In this document: positions 40,241-48,993 of the stretch, piece after piece | Position numbering within the stretch: the first letter of the stretch is position 1 | Layout: each line of letters begins with the position of its first letter | NCBI RefSeq assembly: GCF_016028255.1 | Contig: NZ_CP065707.1 | Coordinates: 1,813,001-1,877,000, forward strand | DNA length: 64,000 nucleotides | Source of the DNA: Streptococcus oralis | GTDB lineage: Bacteria; Bacillota; Bacilli; Lactobacillales; Streptococcaceae | Direction: 5' to 3' | Made by a program: the position numbers and the translations under genes | Notes under the pieces: model-generated | Seen by the model: the letters and a program-made list of their open reading frames with translations, nothing else | Databases searched by the model: none | What the model was told of the DNA's origin: nothing

Positions 40241-41697
40241 TCTTCTTCTCCTTCACCAAGGGCTTCTTTGCGCATCTTGTCAATCAAGTCCATTTTGTCC
40301 TGCCAAATATCACGCGCCAAATCTACTGGGTAATGTTGCGGATTGAGAACACGTTTGTACTCGTCCCAAAGCTTGTCAAATTCCTTACGGGCATAATCCT
40401 GAATGTCAGTCAAACTAGGCAAGTTGTAAACTAATGTTCCTTCTTTGAAAATATCCACCAAGAGAGGAACGGCATCAAAATTACGAACGGTCTTTTTGAT
40501 GTAGGTATAAGTTGGATGGAACATCTTGATTTCTGTCATGCCACTCACATCCACACCATCATAAGTGATGTAGTCGCCTTCTGACTTGCCTTTTTCACGA
40601 CTGGTAATGCGCCATACCTGCTTCTTACCTGGCGTTGACACTTTTTCCGCATTATTAGACAGTTTGATGGTATTGCGCATCTGACCATTCTCATCTTCGA
40701 TAGCTACAATCTTATAAACTGCACCAAGAGCAGGCTGGTCATAGGCAGTAATCAGCTTGGTTCCCACACCCCAGACATCAATCTTAGCCTTTTGCATCTT
40801 GAGGTTGAGGATAGTATTTTCATCTAGGTCATTAGAAGCATAAATCTTAGCCTCTGTAAATCCAGCCTCGTCCAGTTGCTGACGGACTATCTTGGAAATG
40901 TAGGCAATATCCCCAGAGTCAATCCGCACACCCATAAAGTTAATCTGATCACCCAACTCACGCGCTACCTGAATGGCAGCTGGCACACCGATACGAAGTG
41001 TATCGTAAGTATCTACTAAAAAGACACAGTCACGATGGGTTGACGCATAAGCCTTGAAGGCTTCATAATCGTTTCCATAAACCTGTACCAAGGCATGGGC
41101 GTGGGTTCCTAGGACGGGAATTCCAAAGAGTTTCCCTGCTCGCACGTTGCTGGTTCCATTGGCGCCACCAATCACGGCTGCGCGTGTTCCCCAGATAGCT
41201 GCATCCATTTCTTGCGCACGACGTGTCCCAAACTCCATCAAGGGTTCATCCTCAATGACCGAACGAATACGTGCTGCCTTGGTCGCTATCAAGGTTTGAA
41301 AGTTAACGATGTTCAAAAGGGCCGTTTCAACCAGCTGACACTGAGCCAGTGGACCTTCTACCTGCACAATTGGTTCATTGGCAAAAACCAAATCCCCTTC
41401 CTGAGCAGAACGAACCGTCAACTCCAACTTGAAATTGCGGAGGTAATCTAAGAACGCCCCATGATAGCCAAGCGACTCTAAGTAGTCGATATCACTATCT
41501 GAAAAGCGCAAGTCTTTAAGATAATGTACAATTCTTTCCAAACCAGCGAAAACTGCATAACCGTTCTGAAAAGGTTGCTGGCGGAAATAAACTTCAAAGA
41601 CCGCCTTTTTATTGTGAATCCCTTGGTCAAAGTAAACTTGCATCATATTGATCTGGTACAAGTCCGTGTGCAATGTCAAACTATCATCTGGATACAT
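40237..41697 (-). CDS. pncB: Nicotinate phosphoribosyltransferase
   Basis: A 486-residue enzyme that joins nicotinate to PRPP, the first step of niacin salvage. Motifs: [12 protein letters not shown] at the N-terminus, [25 protein letters not shown] and [12 protein letters not shown]. The site AAGGAAAAC precedes the ATG. Together with nadE downstream it makes NAD from nicotinate, with NadD encoded elsewhere. Such streptococci lack the de novo route and depend on this salvage. Confidence 0.96.
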   Translation of the reverse strand: MYPDDSLTLHTDLYQINMMQVYFDQGIHNKKAVFEVYFRQQPFQNGYAVFAGLERIVHYLKDLRFSDSDIDYLESLGYHGAFLDYLRNFKLELTVRSAQEGDLVFANEPIVQVEGPLAQCQLVETALLNIVNFQTLIATKAARIRSVIEDEPLMEFGTRRAQEMDAAIWGTRAAVIGGANGTSNVRAGKLFGIPVLGTHAHALVQVYGNDYEAFKAYASTHRDCVFLVDTYDTLRIGVPAAIQVARELGDQINFMGVRIDSGDIAYISKIVRQQLDEAGFTEAKIYASNDLDENTILNLKMQKAKIDVWGVGTKLITAYDQPALGAVYKIVAIEDENGQMRNTIKLSNNAEKVSTPGKKQVWRITSREKGKSEGDYITYDGVDVSGMTEIKMFHPTYTYIKKTVRNFDAVPLLVDIFKEGTLVYNLPSLTDIQDYARKEFDKLWDEYKRVLNPQHYPVDLARDIWQDKMDLIDKMRKEALGEGEEE

Positions 41698-41772
41698 CTG
41701 TTTTCCTTCTTCCTACTTTACAAAGGTATGAACGTATTCTACCACTTTCACACCATCCGATAAATTAGTACT

Positions 41773-41801
41773 ATTATAACACATTTTACCGAGATTGATA
41801 A
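41773..41801 (-). promoter_or_regulatory. pncB-nadE promoter
   Basis: TTATCA (41796-41801) and TATAAT (41773-41778) on the minus strand are 17 bases apart; the -10 is extended (TGTTATAAT). It lies 76 bases upstream of pncB. Confidence 0.7.
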
Positions 41802-41813
41802 AAAGATAACAAG

Positions 41814-42302
41814 CTATTCTCCGTTCTCCAGTTCATCCATATCTTGCTCAAACTTTTTTTGAGCCCATTCGCCATAACTTTTAAGGCCGAGATTGCCGAT
41901 AAAAACCCAAGGAAGGTAAATCAGATAAGTAATGACCCAAGCAGACAAATATTTAACGTTCAAAGGATTGTGCTGATAAATTTCGATATTGAATTGATAA
42001 TTCTGCAACATCAAAAGAGTCGTAATAGCGAGAGTTATCAGCAAACACCCTATAATTGTAAAATGAAAACGACTATAGTAGTTCACACCCAAATCTCGAG
42101 CACGGCCGAAAAAGTAAGAAGTTCCAATAATGATAATAATGAGAATCATTCTCGGATTAAAAAGACTTGGTGCTAATACTGTAATCATATAAGATAAAAG
42201 CAAGAAAGCTATAGAGATATAGAAACTTTCAGCTCCCGCTTTATTCATCAGTTGTTCTTCTCTTTCGTCTAGTAATTGATAATAAAAAAATCTATTTTTC
42301 AT
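41814..42302 (-). CDS. Membrane protein, probably DUF6773-like
   Basis: A 162-residue protein with a short cytosolic start (MKNRFFYYQLLDEREEQLMN) and four hydrophobic segments, at about 27-45, 50-66, 84-100 and 121-143. The DER-E-L pattern followed by KAGAESFY resembles the next gene upstream (DERTEKL..K..GE), so the two may be paralogues. Translation is coupled: the ATG lies in the preceding gene's stop region. The XRE regulator at the head of the operon suggests stress or signal control. Family name is tentative. Confidence 0.7.
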   Translation of the reverse strand: MKNRFFYYQLLDEREEQLMNKAGAESFYISIAFLLLSYMITVLAPSLFNPRMILIIIIIGTSYFFGRARDLGVNYYSRFHFTIIGCLLITLAITTLLMLQNYQFNIEIYQHNPLNVKYLSAWVITYLIYLPWVFIGNLGLKSYGEWAQKKFEQDMDELENGE

Positions 42303-42317
42303 CTTCTTCCTCCCAAA
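42291..42317 (-). repeat. Duplicated 27-base stop/ribosome-site/start module
   Basis: Bases 42291-42317 and 42754-42780 are identical over 27 bases. On the minus strand each contains TTTGGGAGGAAGAAGATGAA and then AAATAGA: the GGAGG site, the next gene's ATG and the previous gene's TAG. It codes for WEEEDEK at the end of two unrelated proteins. Confidence 0.85.
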
Positions 42318-42765
42318 CTTGCTGATTTCTGCGATTCAAGTATAGGATAACTCTATCCATAGAATAACTCCCAACGAGATAGATGATAACTGCTAGAACC
42401 ACTTTTAGGGAGTACTTCCAAGTCAATAGATTGACTAGTTCCTCGCGATTGCCTACGATATCAATCAATAAAACCACTATAGAAAATACCAAAGCAGATA
42501 AAATTCTTTCTTTTCCAGTATTCTCAACAATATCTCGAATGTCAATTCCAACATACATGCGGCGAATAATGGCATACAAGCCAACTCCGAACAATAAAAG
42601 TAATTCTGGCAAATAGGACAGAAGTGTTAAATTGAAAATATAAACTTTGGCAAAAATTTCCAGTGCCAAAAATAGGCACATTCCCAAAAGAATTTCTCCT
42701 GAAATCTTTCCATCCAATTTTTCCGTACGTTCATCTTTGATCACAAGTTTTTTTCTATTTTTCAT
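42292..42765 (-). CDS. Membrane protein in XRE operon, unknown
   Basis: A 157-residue protein beginning MKNRKKLVIKDERTEKLDGK with about four hydrophobic segments (26-46, 49-65, 88-107, 116-136). It ends QQVWEEEDEK, the same last seven residues as the upstream regulator. This is because the 27-base sequence that includes the ribosome site and start of the next gene is also the C-terminal coding sequence. It overlaps both neighbours by 11 bases. Function unknown. Confidence 0.7.
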   Translation of the reverse strand: MKNRKKLVIKDERTEKLDGKISGEILLGMCLFLALEIFAKVYIFNLTLLSYLPELLLLFGVGLYAIIRRMYVGIDIRDIVENTGKERILSALVFSIVVLLIDIVGNREELVNLLTWKYSLKVVLAVIIYLVGSYSMDRVILYLNRRNQQVWEEEDEK

Positions 42766-42964
42766 CTTCTTCCTCCCAAAATAATTGATCTAAAGTTTTG
42801 CCTAAGCATCTGCAAATGGACTGACAGAGCGAAAGACTGGGATTGTATTTCCCAGCTTCAATCAGGCCAATAGTCTGTCGCGTAACCCCGACAGCCTCTG
42901 CCAAATCGCCTTGTGTTAAATCAAGCTCCACCCGAGCTAATTTTAATTTTAAATTTTTAGCCAC
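42755..42964 (-). CDS. XRE-family (Cro/CI-like) regulator
   Basis: A 69-residue single-domain helix-turn-helix protein (LDLTQGDLAEAVGVTRQTIG, recognition helix IGLIEAGKYNPSLSL), with a GTG start after AAGGAGGAC. It heads a three-gene operon with two membrane proteins, a common bacterial arrangement in which the small regulator controls its own operon. A promoter with TGG-extended TATAAT (43013-43018) lies about 50 bases upstream. Confidence 0.88.
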   Translation of the reverse strand: MAKNLKLKLARVELDLTQGDLAEAVGVTRQTIGLIEAGKYNPSLSLCQSICRCLGKTLDQLFWEEEDEK

Positions 42965-43076
42965 TAGCGTCCTCCTTCAAATTTTTAAAAAGTTACACTT
43001 CTTTTTAAAAACATTATACCATATATCTAACTTAATGCAATATATAAATGTCATTTTGTAATGTTTTATTAACAAA

Positions 43077-43107
43077 AAACTCTCTATCGTAAAAAATAGA
43101 GAGTTTT
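43077..43107 (-). terminator. Terminator after the HAD phosphatase gene
   Basis: AAAACTCTCTAT pairs with ATAGAGAGTTTT around an 8-base loop. A T-run follows on the minus strand. It separates the HAD gene from the XRE operon. Confidence 0.85.
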
Positions 43108-43111
43108 GTCT

Positions 43112-43708
43112 TTAAATATAGGATTTCAAAATATCAACGACATCGCTTCTTTTCTTAACCTGATAGGCCTTGATGCCCAATTTTTCAGCTGCGCTTGTAT
43201 TGTCCTCAATATCGTCTAGAAAGACACAGTGTGTAGGATCTAACTGATATTTATCGAGAATCTCCTTAAACATTGCCAAATCAGGCTTTATAGCTTTTAT
43301 ATCACAGGATAGGACAAAACCATCCAAAACCTCCTTTAAGGGAGATAATTGCTCATCCAGCAAGTCATAAAATACCTTTGAGGTATTGGACAAGACAAAG
43401 ATCCGATGACCCTTTTTCTTTAGTTCTGACAAGACAGGAAAGACTTCCGTATAGATATCAATGTAGCTAGGCCAATTCCAGATAACCTCTTCAACCTTCT
43501 TTTGATAGGTATTTCCAATCATCGACACAACTTCTAGCACTAATTCTTCTCTCGTCATAGTACCAAAGTCTAATTTTTCCCAAAGTCCCGACTGAAATAT
43601 AGTCTTATCTAAAATCAGATAATCCTTCTTCGTATCCGAAACGCCTTGCAAAATCTTATCCTTGTTCCATTCTAACAAGACGTTGCCCATATCTAGTATT
43701 ATGTCCAT
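43112..43708 (-). CDS. HAD-superfamily hydrolase (phosphatase)
   Basis: A 198-residue haloacid dehalogenase-type phosphatase. Motif I is DIILDMGNVLLEW, motif II FVLSNTSK, motif III the lysine in DIKAIKPDLAMF and motif IV VFLDDIEDN. Position and length resemble YihX/glucose-1-phosphatase-like members. The substrate is unknown. It lies 58 bases from the upstream GNAT and may be cotranscribed with it. Confidence 0.88.
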   Translation of the reverse strand: MDIILDMGNVLLEWNKDKILQGVSDTKKDYLILDKTIFQSGLWEKLDFGTMTREELVLEVVSMIGNTYQKKVEEVIWNWPSYIDIYTEVFPVLSELKKKGHRIFVLSNTSKVFYDLLDEQLSPLKEVLDGFVLSCDIKAIKPDLAMFKEILDKYQLDPTHCVFLDDIEDNTSAAEKLGIKAYQVKKRSDVVDILKSYI

Positions 43709-43766
43709 TAGCCCACCTCCATAGTGATGTGAAAAATCCTCTTTGCTTTATACCTTCATATTTATC

Positions 43767-44177
43767 TTACAAATCCTTTTGGTAATAGTATCTTTGCCCT
43801 GTGTAGGGATAGTCTTGCAAGGTAAAGACTTCCTTGTAGCCATGCCTTTTATAAAAATCTGGCGCTTGAAACTGGTAAGTATTCACGAAAGCAAAACGAC
43901 AGTTTCGATGCTTAGCTTCATTTTCAGCTTGCTGCAATAGTTTCGAACCGATTCCTTGTCCACGCAATTCCTCTTTCACAAACAAATATTCGATTTCCAG
44001 CCAATTTCCGAAAGTCTCTGCTACTAAACCTGCCATAAGATTGCCCTTTTCGTCTTCGACATAAAGATTCAGTGGCTCGCTTTCAGCCTCTTCTCTTTTG
44101 GAACGGTTATAAGCACGAATCAAATCCCCTATTTCTTGCGCTTTATGAGATTCCTTATTTTCCAATCTAACGTACAT
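43767..44177 (-). CDS. GNAT N-acetyltransferase
   Basis: A 136-residue single-domain acetyltransferase with the acetyl-CoA pyrophosphate loop ELRGQGIGSKLLQQAE and YKRHGYKEVFTLQDYP near the end. The ATG follows AAGGAGGTTTGG, a strong site. The substrate is unknown. No membrane or secretion signal. Confidence 0.85.
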   Translation of the reverse strand: MYVRLENKESHKAQEIGDLIRAYNRSKREEAESEPLNLYVEDEKGNLMAGLVAETFGNWLEIEYLFVKEELRGQGIGSKLLQQAENEAKHRNCRFAFVNTYQFQAPDFYKRHGYKEVFTLQDYPYTGQRYYYQKDL

Positions 44178-44243
44178 CCAAACCTCCTTAGAACTGCTAC
44201 AGCTTGATTATAATCCTATCTCAATAGACTGTCAAACTAAAAA

Positions 44244-44271
44244 GAACTCACCAAGCAGAGTTGATGAGTTC
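44244..44271 (-). terminator. Terminator of the amino acid permease gene
   Basis: A 7-bp stem GAACTCA/TGAGTTC closes a 14-base loop that can partly pair, and TTTTTAG follows on the minus strand. It is 6 bases from the permease stop codon. Confidence 0.7.
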
Positions 44272-44276
44272 ATGAT

Positions 44277-45641
44277 TTATTTTCTAAATTTCCACTGGCT
44301 ATAAATTCCGAAACCGATAATCCAGATAGCAGAACCAACTGCTCCCATAAAGGTAGATTCTTGTAAAAAGAGGGTTACAAAGACAAAGATAAAGAAGAGC
44401 ATGGTTAAAGGATTTAGAAAACGGTAATGTGGCATGAGGTAGCCATCCGCCATGAAGTCTTGTGACTTGCGGTATTTAAGATGAGCCACCATGATCAAGA
44501 TATAAATCGCGATGTAAACACCTGATGAGGACGCCGTAATCAAAGCAAAAGCATCTGAAACGCCTGGCAAAACGTTGATAAAGGCAGCCAGAGCAATCAA
44601 GATTGCTGAGGCAATAATGGCATTTTGCGGAACATTGTGACGAGAAAGAGTATCTGCCTTGATTGCTTTTAAGAAGCGATTGGGTGAATCATGGGCAATC
44701 TGGTAGAGGTGTCGCCCTGTTGAATAGAGGGTTGAATTAAGAGCAGATGCTGCCGACGTCAAAACAACGAAGTTAATCAGAGCTGCCGCCCACTTGATAC
44801 CTGCTAGCTCAAAGACCGTTACAAATGGTGAATCTGAAGAAGCAAGTTCTCTCCAGGGAATGATAGACATAATGGCTAATAGGGCTCCACCATAGAAGAA
44901 TACAATTCGGAGGGGAATCTCTTTAACTGCTTTTGGCAAAACCTGACGAGGATTCTTGGTTTCAGAGGTTGTCACTCCGATAAACTCAATCATCAGATAG
45001 GCAAAAAATACCATTTGAAAGGCCATGACAAAGTTCATAACACCGTTTGGGAAAAGAGAGAACTGATTGCTGATATTTGCCAAACTTGCAGCACCATGCG
45101 GTGTCTCAAATCCAGTTAAGACCATAAAGACCCCTGTTGCAATCATAGCTAAAATAGCCACAATTTTAACCATAGCAAACCAAAACTCGACTTCTCCAAA
45201 GAGCTTAACCGCAATCAGATTGACCAAGGCCAAAATCGTTAAAAAGACAATCTGAATCAGCCAACTAGGCCAGCTAGGAAACCAAAACTGAACGTAATGC
45301 GAGATCGCAGTGATTTCTGCCATACCGATAAAGACGACAGACAACCAATAAGACCAGACCGAGAAATATCCCCAACCTTTACCCAAATGACGAGTGATAA
45401 AATTGATAAAGGTATGTTGTTCTGGATCCTGGTAGAGCATCTCTCCAACAGCCCTCATCATCAAAAACATAAAGGCTCCTGTAATCATATAAATCAGGAT
45501 GATAGAAGGGCCTGTCAGGCTGATGGAGCGACCGGCACCTAGGAAAAGACCTGTTCCGATTGTTCCCGCAATAGCCATCACCTGAACATGACGATTGGTT
45601 AGACCACGTTCCATCTTATTTTTTTTCTTATTTTCACTCAT
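44277..45641 (-). CDS. Amino acid permease (APC family)
   Basis: A 454-residue transporter with 12 predicted helices. I start at MSENKKKNKMERGL (45641), preceded by AGGAG; a TTG at 45662 is less likely. The N-terminal fingerprint RHVQVMAIAGTIGTGLFLGA and helix 3 motif belong to the AAT subfamily (CycA/AnsP/LysP-like). The substrate could be D-Ala/D-Ser/Gly or asparagine; the sequence does not decide. It is a single-gene unit ending in a terminator, downstream of greA. Confidence 0.9.
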   Translation of the reverse strand: MSENKKKNKMERGLTNRHVQVMAIAGTIGTGLFLGAGRSISLTGPSIILIYMITGAFMFLMMRAVGEMLYQDPEQHTFINFITRHLGKGWGYFSVWSYWLSVVFIGMAEITAISHYVQFWFPSWPSWLIQIVFLTILALVNLIAVKLFGEVEFWFAMVKIVAILAMIATGVFMVLTGFETPHGAASLANISNQFSLFPNGVMNFVMAFQMVFFAYLMIEFIGVTTSETKNPRQVLPKAVKEIPLRIVFFYGGALLAIMSIIPWRELASSDSPFVTVFELAGIKWAAALINFVVLTSAASALNSTLYSTGRHLYQIAHDSPNRFLKAIKADTLSRHNVPQNAIIASAILIALAAFINVLPGVSDAFALITASSSGVYIAIYILIMVAHLKYRKSQDFMADGYLMPHYRFLNPLTMLFFIFVFVTLFLQESTFMGAVGSAIWIIGFGIYSQWKFRK

Positions 45642-45668
45642 ATAGTCTCCTATTTTATTCAAAAAACC

Positions 45669-45710
45669 AAAAAGGAGTTGAGCAAGTCAAAGCCTCTACT
45701 ACTCCTTTTT
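45669..45710 (-). terminator. greA terminator
   Basis: AAAAAGGAGT pairs with ACTCCTTTTT around a 22-base loop that can pair partly. TTTTTG follows on the minus strand. It ends 8 bases from the greA stop codon. Confidence 0.7.
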
Positions 45711-45718
45711 CATTCTAT

Positions 45719-46201
45719 TCAGGCTGTTTTTTCAACCTTTAAGATTTTTACATCATAGCTACCAACTGGTGTTTCGATGGTCGCTGTATCACCAGTCTTT
45801 TTACCGATCAAGGCTTGTCCAATCGGGCTCTCATTTGAAACCTTACCAGCAAAAGCATCTGCACCTGCAGAACCGACGATGATATAGACTTCTTCGTCAT
45901 CTTCACCGACTTCTTGGATTGTTACAGTCTTACCGATAGCTACCTCATCTTGGGCAACTGCATCGCTATTAACGATTTCAGCATAGCGAATTTTAGTTTC
46001 TAGACTTGAAATTTGTCCTTCAACAAAAGCTTGCTCATCCTTGGCTGCTTCGTACTCGCTGTTCTCTGAAAGGTCTCCATATGAACGAGCAATTTTGATA
46101 CGTTCTACCACTTCAGGACGACGAACGAGTTTCAACTCCTCTAATTCTTTTTCTAGTTTTTCCTTTTCTTCAAGGGTCATTGGGTAAGTTTTTTCTGCCA
46201 T
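45719..46201 (-). CDS. greA: Transcription elongation factor GreA
   Basis: A 160-residue factor that enters the RNA polymerase secondary channel and stimulates cleavage of backtracked RNA. I start at [14 protein letters not shown] (46201), giving family length. The N-terminal coiled coil (about 10-76) carries the acidic tip region ([17 protein letters not shown]) and the C-terminal FKBP-like domain has [16 protein letters not shown]. It lies 64 bases after mltG. Confidence 0.97.
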   Translation of the reverse strand: MAEKTYPMTLEEKEKLEKELEELKLVRRPEVVERIKIARSYGDLSENSEYEAAKDEQAFVEGQISSLETKIRYAEIVNSDAVAQDEVAIGKTVTIQEVGEDDEEVYIIVGSAGADAFAGKVSNESPIGQALIGKKTGDTATIETPVGSYDVKILKVEKTA

Positions 46202-46239
46202 TTTTCTCAACTTTCTTTTCTTAATTTGTTTTTAAAACA

Positions 46240-46265
46240 AAATTATGTGGAAAACCACATAATTT
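46240..46265 (-). terminator. Hairpin at the mltG 3' end
   Basis: A perfect 11-bp stem AAATTATGTGG/CCACATAATTT with loop AAAA, followed on the minus strand by TGTTTTAAAAAC. It touches the mltG stop codon. It may attenuate read-through into greA. Confidence 0.7.
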
Positions 46266-47935
46266 TAGTTTGAACTACTTGATTGGGTTAGTTTGCTATT
46301 GATATGTTCTGCAACGTTTTGATCATGTTCTTCTTTGGTCGTTGCAAAGTATACTTTACCATCTTCGACATTGGCTACAAAGTACAAGTACTCACTCTTT
46401 GTTTGATTTACACTTGCTTCAATCGCATCCAAACTTGGACTATCAACCGGTCCAGGCATGAGGCCAAGGTGTGTGTAAACATTGTATGGTGAATCAATCG
46501 TTGTATCAATTCCAGCATCATCCGCTAGACTAATCTTTTGACCAAGCTTGCCTTGGGCATACAGGATAGCGATATTACTTTGAAGTGGCATACCGAGATT
46601 TAGGCGGTTGTAGAAGACACCAGCAATCTTCTTGCGGTCTTCAGTTTTAGCCCCTTCTTTTTCGACAAGAGAAGCGATACTGAGCAATTCATTGACAGTC
46701 AGATTCTTTTCTTTGATCGTAGCGTAATATGGTGACAAGGCTTTATCCATAGCAGCTAACATCTCATCAATCAAACTTTCAACTGTAGTGCTTTCTTTGA
46801 TGGTATAAGTTGCTGGGAAAAGGTAACCTTCTAGGCGATAACGAACGCCACTGTCTTTTGTTGGGAGACTTCCAAGAAGGTTTGGATACTTGGCTACTAA
46901 TTGTGAGATAAAGGTCTCATCTTGAGCTTTTGCCAAGAAAGCATCCGCAGTAAGCGGCTCTTTAAATTCACCTTGAAGTTGCCCTACTGTTTGAGCGATT
47001 TGCTCTAATGTATATCCTTCTGGAATTGTCAGGCTTGCAAGAGCTGGTTCTTGAGGTTCAGGAGTTCCACCCTTTTGCAATTCTTGGATCAATTCATCTG
47101 TACTCATGCTCTTCTTCAAGTTGTAATAACCTGATTTTAAGTCTGCACTCTTATATTTAGCATACAAACTAAAGATGAGTCCATGTTTTACCAAACCAGA
47201 TTTTTCCAAAGTGCTCCCAATTTCTTGAATATTTGAACCTTCTGGGATTTGAACCTTTACATAATCCTTAGAGCTCGCATCAACTGGTTTCAAGGAATCT
47301 TGAACGTAACCATAACCAAAGAAGCCACCAATACCTACGAGCACTAGGAAAACTAAGAAAGTTAGCAAGCAGCCTTTCGCTTTTGATTTCTTCTTTTTCT
47401 TAGCTGGCTTTGTTCCTTCGCGACGACTGCGTAGTGGAGCATTCGCTAGATCATCAACTTGCTCAACTGGAGCAGGTACTACATTCTCCACAACAGGAGG
47501 GACTGATTCTTCTTTATTGTCATCCGTTTTATAGGAAACAGCCACTTTAGTTGGAGTAGTATTAAACTCTTTCTCTTCCTTTTTAGGCTCTACAGCATCA
47601 ATCTTGGCTGGTGCAGGCTCTTCTAGTTTTGACTCTTCTGGTTCTGGTGCTGGTGCTGTCACTTCGCTTGATTCAAAACTTGGGCGTGGTGGCACACTTG
47701 GGGCATTTTTTAGGATTTCATCCACAGTTGACAGAGAATCTGCCATTAAATCTTCTGTGGCAAGATTGGATTCTTGTTCAGAAGGAGCGGGTGGAGTTAC
47801 TTGAGAAGATGGAGTTGGGGTGGTTGGACTTTCATCCTCTTTTCCTCTTCTTTCTCTCTCTCTGACTCTCTCTAAATCGCGTAAAATCTGTTCTTTAAAG
47901 CTTAATGTTTCTTCTTCTCTTGATTTCTCGCTCAA
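46265..47935 (-). CDS. mltG: Endolytic murein transglycosylase MltG (YceG-like)
   Basis: A 556-residue membrane enzyme of peripheral peptidoglycan synthesis. I start at the TTG at 47935, 6 bases after a perfect AAGGAGGT, giving a protein that reads (M)SEKSREEETLSFKEQILRD. A long acidic, proline-rich cytosolic part (1-190) precedes one membrane helix (about 193-212). A LysM-like region follows, then the YceG catalytic domain with IASLVEKEGAKTEDR (catalytic Glu), FYNRLNLGMPLQSN and PYNVYTHLGLMPGPVDSPS. The cytosolic part is characteristic of streptococci. Confidence 0.94.
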   Translation of the reverse strand: MSEKSREEETLSFKEQILRDLERVRERERRGKEDESPTTPTPSSQVTPPAPSEQESNLATEDLMADSLSTVDEILKNAPSVPPRPSFESSEVTAPAPEPEESKLEEPAPAKIDAVEPKKEEKEFNTTPTKVAVSYKTDDNKEESVPPVVENVVPAPVEQVDDLANAPLRSRREGTKPAKKKKKSKAKGCLLTFLVFLVLVGIGGFFGYGYVQDSLKPVDASSKDYVKVQIPEGSNIQEIGSTLEKSGLVKHGLIFSLYAKYKSADLKSGYYNLKKSMSTDELIQELQKGGTPEPQEPALASLTIPEGYTLEQIAQTVGQLQGEFKEPLTADAFLAKAQDETFISQLVAKYPNLLGSLPTKDSGVRYRLEGYLFPATYTIKESTTVESLIDEMLAAMDKALSPYYATIKEKNLTVNELLSIASLVEKEGAKTEDRKKIAGVFYNRLNLGMPLQSNIAILYAQGKLGQKISLADDAGIDTTIDSPYNVYTHLGLMPGPVDSPSLDAIEASVNQTKSEYLYFVANVEDGKVYFATTKEEHDQNVAEHINSKLTQSSSSN

Positions 47936-48030
47936 AAGCTTTACCTCCTTGTTGGCAATCCATAACATTATATCTTAAAAGTCGCAGAAAAGCAACAAAA
48001 GATACCTTTCTCCAACTATATTTCTTGTTT

Positions 48031-48519
48031 TCAAGGCTTCCAAACCATGTTATACCAAGTCTCACCTGCATAGGTAGATTGGGATAGTCCTTCATTAACA
48101 AATCCATGTTTTTCGTAATAGGCGATAAGATAATCATGACACGTCAGGTTAATTCCTTCTCGTTCATGTTCTAAAGCGACTTCTTTCAGAGCACTTAACA
48201 GTTTTTTCCCCACTCCCAAAGCTTGCGCTTCCTTAGCTATGGAGAGACAGGTCACAGAAATATAACCTCCAGGTTTATGGCTATAGTCTTTTATTTCTTC
48301 TGTAAAGGACTGATCTTGTAGATGACGATGTGGGACGACCGGACCTTCAATGTAGCCAAGGATACGTCCCTCCTTTTCAGCGACGAGAAAGCTGGTCTGA
48401 ATTTCACGTAAATGCGCCTCAAAGACGGAACGAGGAATGGCTTCCTCAAGGGAGAAATTCTCAAGCTCTATCTCTAAAATACGATCTAAATCCGAAAATC
48501 TTGCTTGTCTGATTTTCAT
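48031..48519 (-). CDS. GNAT N-acetyltransferase
   Basis: A 162-residue acetyltransferase beginning MKIRQARFSDLDRILEIELE, with the acetyl-CoA loop AKEAQALGVGKKLLSAL and YYEKHGFVNEGLSQST. It overlaps the upstream GNAT gene by 4 bases (ATGA) and shares its layout, including the closing ...W..VWKP region; the two are diverged paralogues. Substrate unknown. Confidence 0.87.
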   Translation of the reverse strand: MKIRQARFSDLDRILEIELENFSLEEAIPRSVFEAHLREIQTSFLVAEKEGRILGYIEGPVVPHRHLQDQSFTEEIKDYSHKPGGYISVTCLSIAKEAQALGVGKKLLSALKEVALEHEREGINLTCHDYLIAYYEKHGFVNEGLSQSTYAGETWYNMVWKP

Positions 48520-48983
48520 ATTTCCTCCTGATAAAAAGGATTAACCCAAGTCAGATACCAACAAGAACCACTGTCATATTGGCTCTCTGTCACTTCTTCC
48601 TCAACAAAGCCATTCATTTCAAAATATGATAGTAGCTCATCAGGACTCTGCAAAAGAATACCTTGATAATCTAGTTCGACTGTCACCTGTTTCAAGGCTG
48701 CAAGAAGAAGAGTTCCCAGCCCCTGTCCCCAATGGTCAGGATGAATGATCAATGATTTTATTTCTATCCATTTGGGATGAATAGACTGATCTTCTCCCAA
48801 AACATAGCCCACGAGCTGATTTTCATCCCCAGCTACAAGAAAGGTACCCGCAGTCTTGCGGATACTCTCTTCTAAGGATTGGCGGCTAAGTGCCTCTTCT
48901 AACGAAAGAGTGGCTTCTTCAATCGCCAACACTTCTTCTAAATCTGATAGGGTAGCTTGCCTTATAGTGATTGGAATTTCCAT
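48516..48983 (-). CDS. GNAT N-acetyltransferase
   Basis: A 155-residue acetyltransferase, MEIPITIRQATLSDLEEVLA, with LIIHPDHWGQGLGTLLLAAL as the acetyl-CoA motif and YFEMNGFVEEEVTESQYDSG. It lies 10 bases after murC and 4 bases into the next GNAT, so all three share a transcript. The conserved murC-GNAT-GNAT-mltG order hints at a wall-related substrate; that is inference only. Confidence 0.87.
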   Translation of the reverse strand: MEIPITIRQATLSDLEEVLAIEEATLSLEEALSRQSLEESIRKTAGTFLVAGDENQLVGYVLGEDQSIHPKWIEIKSLIIHPDHWGQGLGTLLLAALKQVTVELDYQGILLQSPDELLSYFEMNGFVEEEVTESQYDSGSCWYLTWVNPFYQEEI

Positions 48984-48993
48984 TTGGTTTTCC

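Noticed and set aside
47895..48137. An 80-codon frame between mltG and the GNAT genes
   Set aside because: It overlaps both real genes in another frame, with no ribosome site or recognisable sequence.
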